From the NCBI GenBank assembly GCA_034231615.1, contig CM067298.1:21147478-21211477 (forward strand): a stretch of 64,000 nucleotides of DNA, written 5' to 3'. Below the pieces are notes generated by a model that saw nothing but the letters and a program-made list of their open reading frames with translations, was not told the DNA's origin and made no database searches. This DNA comes from Meghimatium bilineatum. Lineage: Eukaryota; Mollusca; Gastropoda; Stylommatophora; Philomycidae. Position numbers and translations under genes: made by a program. Shown one piece after another: positions 18,780 to 29,830 of the stretch; the first letter of the stretch is position 1; each line of letters begins with the position of its first letter.

Positions 18780-21700
18780 GTAAAAAAGCAAAATAAATCC
18801 TACCTATTGCATGATAATCTATAGTACAGTTTCATATAGATGGTTCCTTGTTTTTTTTTGTTATACACCCTTTGACCACAACCGAAAAAATCTTTTGTTT
18901 TTATCATTTACATTTTACCAGGACCTGAACTTCTAGTTCAAGGAGCAAAGAATAGGGCCATTGTCTTTTTTCCAGACACGTATGAAGCGACTAAGAAAAG
19001 TTGGGAGATAGGATGACAACCAGTCACCCGTGAAATCGTCACATTTTGTCTCAGTTTCTTACTTTTGTCTGCTATCAAATTATCCCCATGGATGACGAAG
19101 ATATGCAGGCCAGCAAACATTGCATGCGACACAAAATGTCTGTCCATTTGTGGCAGACTCTTCGGTGACAGAGAATGCTAGATGTGCCATTAGTGCTGAT
19201 GTGTGGCAGACTCTTGCGTGACAGGGAATGCTAGATGTGTCATTAGTGCAGATGTGTGGCAGACTCTTGGGTGACAGGGAATGCTACTTGTGCCATTAGT
19301 GCAGATGTGTGGCAGACTCTTGGGTGACAGGGAATGCTAAATGTGCCATTAGTGTGAATGAGTCAACAAATATGACAGAAGAATAATGAGATAGTAGAGA
19401 CATAGAAGTGTGTGCTGTGCTCATGGCAAGATGTGGTAATCTTGAGATACTGGCACAATGGAATGCCTCCCTTTAGGGACTAAACTTACATCCATAAACC
19501 TCCCTTACTCAATGATGCCTTTGAGACAACCCTATATGAGTCCAGGTATCAGTTACACAACTAAAAGAAACCTGTTATTTTGTCAGAAAGGTTATGGTCT
19601 GTCAAGAGCTATCTGCTCATAGCTATAGGGTTTATTTCATTATTTGTACTTATTACATTTCGATCAGTACTGGTAGTAATATTTAATAACTTAACCTTGT
19701 TAATATAACTTGCGTCTGTGTTACTGCTGGCCTCTCCTCTTTGTCTGATATTCTCTGGTAGCTTTGTTATTGAATATGGTTTTATACATTTGTATCTTCT
19801 TCTTCTTTCGTTCACTTTAAACATGTCTATATCTGTAATTCTGTCTCCTGAATAAAACTCACTGTCTTTTGTAGTTCATACAGTATCCCATAGAGCTTAG
19901 ATTCCAGTGTTGTTTCCTCTGGCCAATATGTCTGCCTCGCCGTTTCATGCTCAGAACAGCCTGTATCTTTCTTTCTATATCTTTTAAATTATTGTCAATC
20001 AAGCTCTTGATTCTCATAAGAGCAAAAACTATTGAGTTTCTTTCTAGTCTACCCTATCCTTAGATTTCCACTAAATTATTTCTATAATATGAAAATGTCA
20101 CTATGAACTTTTATTGTTTCTCTTCATCAAGTTGTTTTATACTTTCTCTGTCTTCTCTTTTTCTGTCTTTGAACTACAGCTTTCTGCCTTTTATTAATAT
20201 GTCCAATCCATTTCCTAGACAGGTTCTATGATTTTTAGACAGAGTCCTACCCTGTTCTGATCCAAACTTCTTTGTTCTAGGTCTTATCTAGTAATTTAAT
20301 GTTTAAAGTCTTTCTCAAGCAGCCATTGATCTTGATGTGTAGTGTTTGTCGTGATTAGAATTAGTGGCACCTGTGTGACACAGAAGAAATTTCCTTATAG
20401 AAGAAATGTCAGGACTCAAGATCAATGGGAAAATAAACAGCCTGAGATATGCAGATGACACTGTTCTTTTAGCAGAAATTGAACATGAACTACAAAGACT
20501 AATAGATCAAGTCAATATATCAAGTAATAAACATGGACTGGATATAAATATCAAAAGACAAAAACCATGATAATCTGCAAAGACACAGAAGAACAAGAAC
20601 TAAACATAAACATACATGGAGAGAAACTACAAGTAAAACATTATCAATATCTTGGACACATAGTCACAAATGATGGCAGATGTGAAACAGAAGTTAAAAG
20701 GAGAATAGGAATGGCTAAAAGTACCTTCAATGACATGAGGAAAATATTAACATCTAAAGAAATTACATATAAGTAAAAAATGAGAATTATAAAATGCTAC
20801 ATCTATTCTATATTAATGTATGGCTCAGAAACATGGACACTAAATAAACAATTAGAAGACAGAATTGATGCCTTTGAGATGTGGGTATATAGAAGAATAG
20901 GGAGAACATCATGGAAAGAGAAGAAAACAAAAGAAGAGGTGCTAAAAACACTTAATATGAAGAAAGAACTACTAAGAGAAATAAAGATCAAGCAAATAAA
21001 ATATTTTGGACATTAAAAGACATGAAACCTTATTGAAGACCTTACTTGAGGGTAAAGTCAAAGGGAAACGAGCAAGAGGTAGGCAGAGATACAAGTGGGA
21101 GAGTAACATCACACAATGGACAGGTTACAGTCTAGCAGAGTGCACCACCAAAACAAGAGAATGGGCTTTCCTGCCCATGTGAGATCTGTTGCAGCCAACC
21201 TTCGTTGTGGAGACGGCACTTGATGATGATGATGTGTGGCACAGGAGCTCCAAAAGGAAACAAAGAATAGCAACAGTTACATACCATGTAGGTCGTGAGA
21301 GGCAACTAGGGAAATGGTTCATTCTACATCTTCTTCTTCAGCGTTCATTCACAAACTCCCACTGGATCTCTCTTGTAGCAGGACCATGATCCTACTAGAT
21401 TTCCAGCAGGATGTAGTCCAGAGAATGGAAATGCGTTGTGTTGCCATTTTATTATGCCAATGGCCTGACACATCTGTCTTCAGGTGAGTTCCATCCTATA
21501 TAGGGTGATCCAAGAACTAAAGTCAGATTTGTCAGGCCAAAAGTATGGATATCGCAGCCAAGGTGTAAACCATGACACTACATTCAGTTTTCTGGACTAA
21601 ATTCTACTAATCTGTAGGAGTTTGAGAATGAACATAGAAGAAGACGAAATAATTAAATACTTGTACATTTGGAGTACAAGTCTACCACTGAGATGCATTC

Positions 21701-24700
21701 AGGGTCCACTAAATGAGATAAACTCCTTGTGATGGACCTGGCAATGGAGTAGCAGATACATCACCTCAATCTGTCTAAGTGGGTATGATTTAGGGCTCAC
21801 CCAGGTTCAAAACAAGCATGTTGAAAATTAATGACATTAAAAAACTCACAGATATTGCATCCTTGTAAACTAAGATAACAGCAAATTCTCTTCTCAGGAA
21901 TAAAGAAGTGAACAATTAATTTGTTGTATTTTAATTAACCAGATTTGTGTAAATTGGAGAGCATACTTATATCACTTGAAAGCCAAGCATACAGAGTCAG
22001 GAGGCAAGAGGTTTGCATGTAGTGTAAGTAACATCTATGTACACTCACATTAACTTGAACATGTTCATTATAGTGGTGGTCATCTCAAGGTTGCTAGTGC
22101 CTTCTATAAACAGCTTAACTTTAGTAATTGGTTGTGCACCAACATTATAACCCTGATCAACCCCATAAATGATTTGTCTTCCCCAGCAGATATCAAGGGC
22201 ATGGGTTTGGATGGTTCCTATGACTGTATGAACACACTCTTCATTATTTCCAATAGATATCCAGTTATATTGTTGTTGTTATCCAATTTCTGTTGAGTAA
22301 TTTTACTCTTGACAGCTCAATGCTATTCTTAATAATGGCATCCTGGCATATTAGTATCATATTTAATAAATTATTCCTCCAATCTGAGCCCCTAGATGTG
22401 CAATCATTCCCAGTGAGGCAATTTCATCACTTGTCATTTGTCCATTGTCAACTCTTCGTTTGCATTGGATGCATGCAGAAGATAGATGTGTCTGACCATT
22501 GGCACAAATAGAAAGGTGACACCGTACATTTCTATGCTCTAGACTACATCCTGCTGGAATTCTAGTAGGCCCATTGTCCTGCTACAAGAGAGATCCAGTG
22601 GGATTTTGAGAATGAATGCTGAAGAAGAAGTAATGCATTGGATGCAAGTCTGTCTCTGCTTTCTGTACCACGAATGCCTGCTTGTCTTGAAATAAAATCA
22701 ATGTGATGCCCAGTAGATTGGAAGTACATATAGAGACCAGCTACTCATGAACACCTGCAATTTTGGATCTTTCAAAGCATGGGTTGAGAAATCCTTGCTT
22801 CTCTTCATGTTTTCATTTGCTTGAAATATGTCTATATCTGTAATGTTGTTTCACTGTCTGCTGTAACTCATAAAGACTTCAGTATAGTTTATTGTGTATT
22901 GTTGTTGTTGATTAGTCTCAATATTTTCAGTTTAGTGAAGTCTAGTATTGTGTGTTTGGCTGTCTACCTTAATTTCTTTAAATGCCTGTTAGTTAGTTAG
23001 TTGTTGGATCATCATCATTGCACTCCGGACAAGTCCATAGGTGCTCAGATCTTTCCTTGAGTGTATACGCCATTACACATTGACTGACAGTCCCAGTACG
23101 TTGTTGATTGACCATCATTCTTTTTCGCCCATGAAAATTCTCCTTTCTAGCGACACCACATTTCAAACCAAGTTCCTTTATTCTAATCATGGAACAAGAG
23201 TCATCGTCACTTGTACAGTCATTTGTTTGTGCGTTTTCCCGTAGGGCATTCAAAATGTCTGCCCGATCCATCGCTCCACGAACAGCCGTAGTAGCAGCAT
23301 GGGCGGCCAACCTATCTGCTCTTTCATTACCCCAGACTCCCGCTTGTCCCGGCACAAAAATAAAAGTCACTGTACGCACACAGGAATTATTCACTGCATC
23401 CAGCCACTGTTCTCGAACATACCTCGTCTGAACTTTCACGATCATGTTCATGGAGTCACTGAGGATACAGGCATGCTCGCAGACAGTCTGTGAGCAGACC
23501 CATTGCAAAGCTTTGGTCACCGTCAGAATCTCCATTGTCAAGCTGCTTGTCATCTGAACAAATGCACCACTTTCCTCTCTGATAGTCTCTCCCCACCTTT
23601 GAGCAGTGAAAGCCCAGGAACTCCTGATGTGTCTCTCAACCGACCCATCTGTATATATAATTATATCACCTTCCCTGGAATTCTCACTGATCAGAGCGAG
23701 CACCTCCGACTCGACCACTGTCGGACACCATTCCCTGCACTCTCTATTGAGTGTTATTACTCCTTCGAAGGCTGTTGGGTAATCCGAGGGTGCCAGACTC
23801 CATTCGGCACCAGGTAGTACATCCTCCAATCTGAAGACACTCTGTATAATGTCATCTGCACGCCCCATCCACGACTTTCCTCTCTTTAGTTGACTTCCTT
23901 TCACTTTGATAATTTCTGGGTGTAGAGGGTGCTCTTTATCAGCGGTGATTTTTAGGTAGTCCCGCACCCTGCACATTTGTATTCTTTGCTCCGCAGTTGG
24001 GCAATCAAGTAGGTATCGCATAGCCCGAGCCGACGTATCTCTCATGCACCCCAAAATGATTCGCAATAAATGCCTGTGTGATGCTTAAGATATATGGTAT
24101 GCAGAAAACATCATTTCGAATGTATGGGAAGACCCACACTGTCAACAGTTTCAACCTTTTAGTATCATTAGTATCAGAGGCTATGAGATTCAAGATATTA
24201 TGTATGTAGATAACACCGGGCTCATATCAAGAAGCTCCCACAAGTTTGGAAAACATCATTATGTCAGTTAAACATTATAGTGATACTCAACATTTTTGTT
24301 TCAATGCAAAGGAGACCAAAATAATTGAGATCAACTGAGATGGACTCAAATTTGCAATAACTATCAACAATGAACAAATAAAAATGTCTACCATTTTAAA
24401 TGTCTCAGATTAGCCATTAACACCACAGGAGATTAGCACTGGCCCTACAAAAAATATCACAAATTAAAAATATATGGCAAGGAAAAAACAGTAGAACAGT
24501 TGCAACTATTAAGAAGTAATATTTTTCCAGCGGCAACATGCGGCTATGAGACCTAAGCAATAACAACCGCAATAACAAGGAAAGCAGCATTTGAAATGAA
24601 ATGCTATAGAACGGCCCTAAGAATATCTTCGACAGAGATGAACCAACACAGATGTCTACCAAGACCTGAACATTGAAAAATATTGGCTCCTCAAAACCAT

Positions 24701-27700
24701 CAAAAGATGCAAGTTCACATATTTTAGACAAGAAAAGACATAGTGGGTTAGAAATATTAATTATAGAGAGAAAGGTCCCAGGAAGGAGAGTGAAGTCATC
24801 CAAAAAGTCAATAGAGAGAAAGGTCCCAGGAAGGAGAGTGAAGTCATCCAAAATGTCAATAGAGAGAAAGGTCCCAGGAAGGAGAGTGAAGTCATCCAAA
24901 AAGTCAATAGAGAGAAAGGTCCCAGGAAGGAGAGTGAAGTCATCCAAAAAGTCAATAGAGAGAAAGGTCCCAGGAAGGAGAGTGAAGTCATCCAAAAAGT
25001 CAATAAATACAGGATATCGAAGATCTTTTGAATATGACACTAGAAGAAGCAGAGCAGCATGCACAGAACATGGAGGCTTACAGAATGGCAGCAATGTTCT
25101 TTAAAGAACATTCTTGATTAGAAACTAGCATCACAGCACTTGGGGCACTCCCATAAGTGCTCCGTTCCAGCAGCTATCCCAGTGTATGTAGACTCAGAGT
25201 TCCTATCAGGTGTTGATTGTGTGATCTTCAGGACTTTCCAAAAAATAATACCTTTCCTCCCCTCCCCTCTAGACACTCCTATTTCTGACATTCTCTGTAT
25301 GTATACATTATCAGCCTCATTGACATCATCTTCATCTTGAAATGCATTTATTACTGCCTTGATCGTCTGCTTGATCTCTTCTCAGCATTGTGTCATCTAT
25401 CACCGCATTGCCTGCCAATAAGTCAGCTCTCTCATTTCCTCTGACCCCGGCATGACCAGGGCAGTATATTCATGTAAAGAACATATCACATGGTAGTGTG
25501 TGTGTTATTGTTGTTACTTGTATGCTTGTAGGTGACCAAGTGAAGCACTACAATGACTGATTTTAATAAAAATGACTCTGAAAGCCTGGCATAAATCATG
25601 ATACATATGAATATGTTGCATGAAACAGAACTACACTGTGCTCTATAGTTTTTAAAAAGTGCAGAATATTTTTAAAAAAGGAGAAATTCAGCAGCCCATC
25701 AGTGGAAACTGGCTAGAAAGATGTGGGCAGATTAAACACCATCTAATGTGATACTGTGCCAAACATGTTCAAGGACCTTTGGGCCAGCATAGAGCTTATT
25801 AGCCATCTACAAAAGCCATAACAAGACATGGACATAACTCTTTCTGAATTTCATAAACTGGATGTACCATAATAAATTGTCATCAACAATACTATTTTCA
25901 CATTTCATCATCAATCTTAAAGTTCAGTAACGTCACTAAATTTTTGCAATTGATGGAGAATTAAAACCTCTGTAACAAGCAAGGCTCTTTCAGCCTCTTA
26001 AACAAATCTGTTTTATTTATATAAGGGCGTATGACCATAAAAAATAGAGGAGGAAATTCATTTAAACCTGCCACAATAATTATGAGGATAATACTCTCAT
26101 TAGTAAACTTTTATGTGTCAAAGTCAAGCAAGGAAGCCATTTTGTACTCTTTTGTACAAGGGAAAATCAATAAATAACAAACTAATGTGGAAACGAATGC
26201 AAAAGTCAGATGTCAGGAGGAAAGGTGCAGATATCACAGCCACACTGTAAACCAGCATAACAAAGCATTCTCTTCTCAGCACTATATCCTGTTAATCTGC
26301 AGGAGATTGGGGGCGAACATAGAAGAATAAGATAATGTACTAACTAAAAGGTGCAAATATCACACCTTATCTGTAAACTTGCAGTTAGTACCATATATTC
26401 ACACTCTCCAGATCAAATAACACAAAAATTGGTACTGATTATTTGAGACTTAACTTGTAGTGGACAGTATTTGCTGGTTTTGTCCCTAGTCCACTAAGAG
26501 TTAAGACAAGCAAACAAACACAACCTTTACATAAAATATAATTTGCACTTTCTAATTTTGCATTAAATATTTGTCTTAGGTTTGTGGTCGTCAGTTTCAC
26601 ACTGTCAAGCGTTTAAGGAATCACTTGGCAAGTCACGAAGTTGGTAAGAATGACTGCTGCAGTGTTTGTGGCAAGCTGTTTGAAAGCAGAAAGAAATTAG
26701 ATATTCATTCTCTGGTTCACAACCTCACAAGCAAACACAATCAGAATTTGCAGTGTTCTGACTGCGGCAGACAGTACACTGAGTGGATAGCTTTCAAACA
26801 ACATATGAAAACACACGGTTCTGATGGGATTCTATATCCATGTGGTGTATGTGACATGGTATTTCCCACTCAGTACGAGAAGGAAAAACATAAACGTGTG
26901 CACAAACAAGTTCAGTGTGAGTTTTGTGAGCGGTTTTTCAGATCAGCTTCAGTGTTATCAATCCATGTAAGAGTACACACTGGAGAAAGACCATATAAGT
27001 GTGGACTTTGTGAACGAGATTTTTCTCAAGCTTCGGTTTTGAAAACTCACATGCGTACACACAGAAAAGAAGACAAATATGAGTGTACAAAGTGTGGTAT
27101 GGTATATCAAGATATAAATGATTATTTCAAGCACCACATGGGTCATCTAGAAGAAGGAAGTTTGCAGTGTGAGGACTGTGGGAAAATATTTCAAAGTATT
27201 GGTAGCAAGAACCGGCATATTGCTGCAAACCATAATCGGGTTGGACAAAGATGTCAAATTTGTGATAAAGATTTTAACAACATTTCCCATTTAGAAGCTC
27301 ACATGATGTGTCATTCTGACCAGCCCCCATTGCTTTGTCAAGTCTGTCAGAGAGTGTTCCCATCTGAGGAAGATCTTAGTACTCATTACACCAGTCACAC
27401 GAGTGGTGAGTGTTCATCCAAAATCTTGCTGTCTGCAATTAAAGGTCCTCTTTTCTGTGGTCTATGTGGGAAAATGTTTAAAAGTCAGATATTTTTGAAG
27501 AAGCACATGAAGAGACATGAACAAAAAGGGCTGGATTCACAGGTTTGTGATAATATACCAGATGAAGATATTGTAGAAGTAAAAGATGGGGAGTTTGCTT
27601 GTTCAGATTGCAGCAAAACTTATGGGCAGGAGAATCATCTAATAATTCATCGTCAAGAACACACAGGTGAGCATCCAAATACATGCATTCTATGTGGACA

Positions 27701-28814
27701 AAGTTTTGTCACTCGTAAATTTCTGCTAGAACATGTTAGTAAACATGAGCTGACAGGAGATGCTATCAATAACAGCTTATCACAGGATGTTAGAACTGAT
27801 GACTCTCAGACCATAAAGACACCACAAACAGACAGTGAAAGCTGCTCAGAAACAGAGACCGACCATGAGGAAAATCAAAATATTCCATTTAGACCATGTC
27901 TTGTCCCACCAGATCAACAAAGACAGTCTCCAAATTTAGCCAATCCTTTTCATGACAATTCAATATGTAACAACTCACAGAGTATTTCACTGCCAGAAAA
28001 AAACTACCATCACTGTGCCAACAAATTCTCAGAAGGTTGCTTGGAAATGTATAATACAGATATGGCTTATAAAGAAACACTTCAAACAAAAACAATGGGT
28101 AAACAATTTGCACAAAAGAATTATACTGTATATTCAAATACAGATTCAGATAAAAATGCTTTAATTGTAGAAAATAGTTACCTGGGAAGTTCCAGCGGTT
28201 CATTTTCTGAGAAATATTATTTAAGTTCAAACATTTCAGTTGAAGCTAAACATTCTTTAGAAATTCCAAATCCTACTTTATCACATAATAGCAACAGTGA
28301 AAAAATTTCCAATGCAGGTGAGATATCAATAGAATTAAAGAACAATCAGTCTTTAACTTCAAATATTGATGGGTGTTTACATGCAGGAATTTATAGAAAT
28401 CCATACAGTTTACCAGTGTCTTCCTCTAATCTGTCATCCAGTCATTTATATGTACATAGTAATATGCAGGGTTCTTCTTATTCACAGCAAAATTTCCAAA
28501 TACCTCACAGTGACCATGTGGGAATTCATTTTTCCATGAAGGATACGGGTTTGAGCTCTAGTGTACCTAGACTGCATCCTTATTCTAACTCTACCCCCAG
28601 TATTCAGATCACATCCCCTCAGAATAGTCCTATACCTTATGATTCTTCATACAATAAATCATACATATCACCAACTGTAAGTAATTCATCACCTCACAGT
28701 TCTTTACATGGAGTGTTTTATAATACTAGTACCAAATATCCTTCAAACACACAAATGTCCGACCCTCAGCTTCTCCCACAAACTGCTTTCCCAGAAAATT
28801 CTCACCAGATGTGA
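18171..28814 (+). CDS. C2H2 zinc-finger protein, 15 fingers, 947 residues
   Basis: Probable nuclear DNA-binding protein. Coding exons 18171-18779 and 26580-28814 join in phase 0 across a 7.8-kb intron. The start ATG 18171 follows an acceptor at 18123 (or 18134). Residues 1-135 are basic and Ser/Thr-rich without a recognised domain. Fifteen C2H2 fingers run from about residue 138 to 594. Only fingers 7 and 8 are joined by a classic TGERPYK linker; most others have irregular spacing, so this is not a typical KRAB-type tandem array. Residues 595-947 are rich in Ser, Asn, Pro and Tyr and look disordered. Finger 3 is split by the intron. The stop at 28812 is followed within 30 bp by a SINE, so the 3' UTR is repeat-derived. 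I cannot name an orthologue. It lies head-to-head with the ZZZ3-like gene. Confidence 0.88.
18915..19620 (+). repeat. Repeat X, longest copy
   Basis: Starts GACCTGAACTTCTAGTTCAA and ends near GTCAAGAGCTATCTGCTCAT. Related to 34480-35100, 29560-29830 and (reverse) 9905-10355. No coding capacity seen. It contains a four-fold internal array and lies in the zinc-finger gene intron. Confidence 0.65.
19149..19361 (+). repeat. 53-bp array, four copies, inside repeat X
   Basis: Unit begins TGTGGCAGACTCTTGGGTGA and includes CAGGGAATGCTA and GTGCCATTAGTGCAGATG. The other long repeat X copy (34661-34712) has only one unit, so the array grew after dispersal. Confidence 0.85.
19790..20350 (-). mobile_element. 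LINE-H fragment (weak)
   Basis: Shares ATGTCTATATCTGTAATT and a GATTCCAGTGTTGTTTCCTC TGGCC phrase with 38880-39160 and 22820-22870. Strongly decayed. Confidence 0.4.
20395..21185 (+). mobile_element. LINE-F reverse transcriptase C-terminal half
   Basis: Reads INSLRYADDTVLLAE (RT catalytic YADD), YQYLGHIVTNDGRCETEVKR, then after one stop codon CYIYSILMYGSETWTLNK and EMWVYRRIGRTSWKEK, ending in a basic tail (GKVKGKRARGRQRYKW). 5'-truncated; a stop near 20775 and another near 21016 break the frame. A recently active family judging from the preserved frame. Confidence 0.85.
21232..21645 (+). repeat. SINE2 copy split by SINE1
   Basis: SINE2 head 21232-21320 (GAAACAAAGAATAGCAACAG) and tail 21484-21645 (ATCCTATATAGGGTGATCC to GGAGTTTGAGAATGAACATA) are separated by a reverse SINE1 at about 21328-21483 that begins with its CTTCTTCTTCAGCGTTCATT tail. 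Confidence 0.75.
22490..22635 (+). repeat. SINE1 copy
   Basis: GATGTGTCTGACCATTGGCA to GAGAATGAATGCTGAAGAAG. Confidence 0.75.
22640..22880 (-). mobile_element. LINE-A-related RNase H fragment (weak)
   Basis: Shares GGATCTTTCAAAGCATGG and nearby sequence with 63060-63210, whose reverse strand reads ERADRLES of an RNase H domain. Confidence 0.4.
22993..24066 (-). mobile_element. LINE-A ORF2 C-terminus with intact RNase H frame (357 residues)
   Basis: Uninterrupted reverse-strand frame. Residues 1-60 resemble the RT thumb end (MRIILGCMRDTSARAMRYLL). RNase H carries all four expected acidic positions: IIYTDGS, TMEILT, ILSDSMN, GNERADRLA. The C-terminus has LWTCPECNDDD, a CxxC tail. RT catalytic core and endonuclease are absent (5'-truncated). 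Other LINE-A pieces (3425, 13590, 14640, 25135, 43728, 62740) are broken, so this is the youngest or best kept copy. It lies in the intron of the zinc-finger gene, antisense to it. Confidence 0.85.
24190..25140 (+). mobile_element. LINE-G C-terminal half with an amplified segment
   Basis: Forward translation in shifting frames shows YEIQDIMYVDNTGLIS (degenerate YADDT), a KYLG-like region, CGYET.AITTAI and RKAAFEMKCYRTALRIS, then the EGKVPGRR-type basic segment, here amplified five-fold (24767-25005), then a helical tail. Several stops. Confidence 0.7.
24767..25005 (+). repeat. 48-bp tandem repeat, five copies, inside LINE-G
   Basis: Unit encodes ERKVPGRRVKSSKKSI (16 residues), almost identical between copies; being a multiple of three it keeps both strands open, which explains the spurious reverse ORFs here. 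Confidence 0.9.
25135..25470 (-). mobile_element. LINE-A-related fragment
   Basis: CATCACAGCACTTGGGGCAC and AATAAGTCAGCTCTCTCATT followed by GCATGACCAGGGCAGTATAT match the reverse RNase H end seen at 62760-63120. Confidence 0.5.
25473..26207. other. Unassigned intron sequence of the zinc-finger gene
   Basis: AT-rich; I recognise no gene or repeat. A short stretch near 25750-25830 (GACCTTTGGGCCAGCATAGA, TTAGCCATCTACAAAAGCCA) may be a decayed LINE-B end. Confidence 0.35.
26208..26455 (+). repeat. SINE2 3' half followed by SINE3-type repeat
   Basis: 26208-26330: AAAGGTGCAGATATCACAGC to CAGGAGATTGGGGGCGAACA. 26336-26455: AAGGTGCAAATATCACACCT to GATTATTTGAGACTTAACT, related to 5185-5305. Confidence 0.55.
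26580..28814 (+). CDS. Zinc-finger gene, large last coding exon
   Basis: Acceptor TTTGTCTTAG at 26579, phase 0. The frame opens VCGRQFHTVKRLRNHLASH, completing finger 3, and extends to TGA at 28812-28814. Twelve more fingers follow, e.g. YKCGLCERDFSQASVLKTHM and LFCGLCGKMFKSQIFLKKHM, and then about 350 residues of low-complexity Ser/Asn-rich tail. Confidence 0.92.
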   Translation, partial: VCGRQFHTVKRLRNHLASHEVGKNDCCSVCGKLFESRKKLDIHSLVHNLTSKHNQNLQCSDCGRQYTEWIAFKQHMKTHGSDGILYPCGVCDMVFPTQYEKEKHKRVHKQVQCEFCERFFRSASVLSIHVRVHTGERPYKCGLCERDFSQASVLKTHMRTHRKEDKYECTKCGMVYQDINDYFKHHMGHLEEGSLQCEDCGKIFQSIGSKNRHIAANHNRVGQRCQICDKDFNNISHLEAHMMCHSDQPPLLCQVCQRVFPSEEDLSTHYTSHTSGECSSKILLSAIKGPLFCGLCGKMFKSQIFLKKHMKRHEQKGLDSQVCDNIPDEDIVEVKDGEFACSDCSKTYGQENHLIIHRQEHTGEHPNTCILCGQSFVTRKFLLEHVSKHELTGDAINNSLSQDVRTDDSQTIKTPQTDSESCSETETDHEENQNIPFRPCLVPPDQQRQSPNLANPFHDNSICNNSQSISLPEKNYHHCANKFSEGCLEMYNTDMAYKETLQTKTMGKQFAQKNYTVYSNTDSDKNALIVENSYLGSSSGSFSEKYYLSSNISVEAKHSLEIPNPTLSHNSNSEKISNAGEISIELKNNQSLTSNIDGCLHAGIYRNPYSLPVSSSNLSSSHLYVHSNMQGSSYSQQNFQIPHSDHVGIHFSMKDTGLSSSVPRLHPYSNSTPSIQITSPQNSPIPYDSSYNKSYISPTVSNSSPHSSLHGVFYNTSTKYPSNTQMSDPQLLPQTAFPENSHQM

Positions 28815-28841
28815 AAAGGGGCAGATATTTTTTAAAAATCT

Positions 28842-28972
28842 TTTGTTCTCAAACTCCTTGCTGGATCTCTCTTTTAACAGTACAATGGTTCTACCACATT
28901 TCCAACAGGATGTAGTCTAAATAATTGAGGTGTGCTGTGCCGTGTTATTATTGCCAATGACCTAACACATCG
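28842..28972 (-). repeat. SINE1 copy in the zinc-finger gene 3' UTR
   Basis: GTTCTCAAACTCCTTGCTGG to CAATGACCTAACACATCG, beginning about 28 bp after the stop codon. Confidence 0.7.
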
Positions 28973-29092
28973 AAATTCAGTAGTATATTTAACTTTAAAA
29001 CTGATATTTTGCTCATATTTTGGTGCAACTCTAAAAGCAGAAGTGAAAGATGGCATCACATGTATAACTTTAGAAAGTCATGTGGATCAACC

Positions 29093-29098
29093 AATAAA
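29093..29098 (+). other. Candidate polyadenylation signal for the zinc-finger gene
   Basis: AATAAA 280 bp after the stop codon, beyond a reverse SINE1 copy. It is the first canonical hexamer downstream of the stop. Confidence 0.3.
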
Positions 29099-29204
29099 AG
29101 TAATGTGGACCAGCCAATACATGCATCACAGCAATCAGAGTACAAAACACCAATGTAATGGTAATATATCAGGCAATTCCTAAATATATATTTATTACAT
29201 GATT

Positions 29205-29425
29205 TGTACTATTTAGAAAGACAAATAATGGAGGGCAGAATACCTGGGAAGAGGAGAAAGGGTAGGCCAAGAAGAAGATGGACTGACAACATTAAAGATA
29301 ACATGAATACATTGTTGGAAAATGCAAGCAGCATCGCCAAAGACAGAAGCGGGTTTCAGAGAGTTCATTGGGAAGACAACATTCTGGAAAGAATACATTA
29401 CATAACACATGATTTGTCAATCTAA
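29205..29425 (+). mobile_element. LINE-D C-terminal fragment
   Basis: Reads MEGRIPGKRRKGRPRRRWTD, NIKDNMNTLLENA and [14 protein letters not shown]. Contains the unoccupied TTAA site (29298-29301 region) corresponding to the insertion at 938-1821. Confidence 0.7.
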
Positions 29426-29559
29426 ATCTTTGTAACTGTGGGGTACTTCTAGATTCCTCCTCAAACTCGTACCAACTAGTAGAGGGTATTCCCGACAACA
29501 TAATGTATTGGGTTAGGGTTTAAAACTTGGCTGCAATGGATATGCCATTACTGCAGAAT

Positions 29560-29830
29560 GGTCAACAGATCTGACAGAAGACATGAACTATTTGCCCAGA
29601 AGTATATGCTATGTTCATGGCATGATTTAATGATCCTGAGGTGCTGCCACACTGGAAAGCCTCTTTGAGGACTAAACATGCATCCATGGACCCTCCTAAC
29701 ACAACCATGCCTTTGAGACAACAACTCTTAAATGCGTTTGTGTGCACCTCGATTACTCAACTGAGGAGGACCTGTGCTTTTGTCAGAAAGACAATAGGTT
29801 GTCACGAGCTGCCTGCTCACAGCTAAAGGG
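29560..29830 (+). repeat. Repeat X, 3' part
   Basis: GTCAACAGATCTGACAGAAG, GAGGACTAAACATGCATCCA, TTTTGTCAGAAAGACAATAG match 19370-19620 and 34710-35090. Confidence 0.6.

Noticed and set aside
18171-18824. Zinc-finger ORF of 217 residues as a complete gene
   Set aside because: Ends 45 bp after a good splice donor, and the partner exon 26580-28814 continues the frame and the finger; kept only as a possible intron-retention product.
24417-25094. 225-residue reverse ORF with repeated LDDFTLLPGTFLS
   Set aside because: Shadow of the 48-bp array inside the forward LINE-G fragment.
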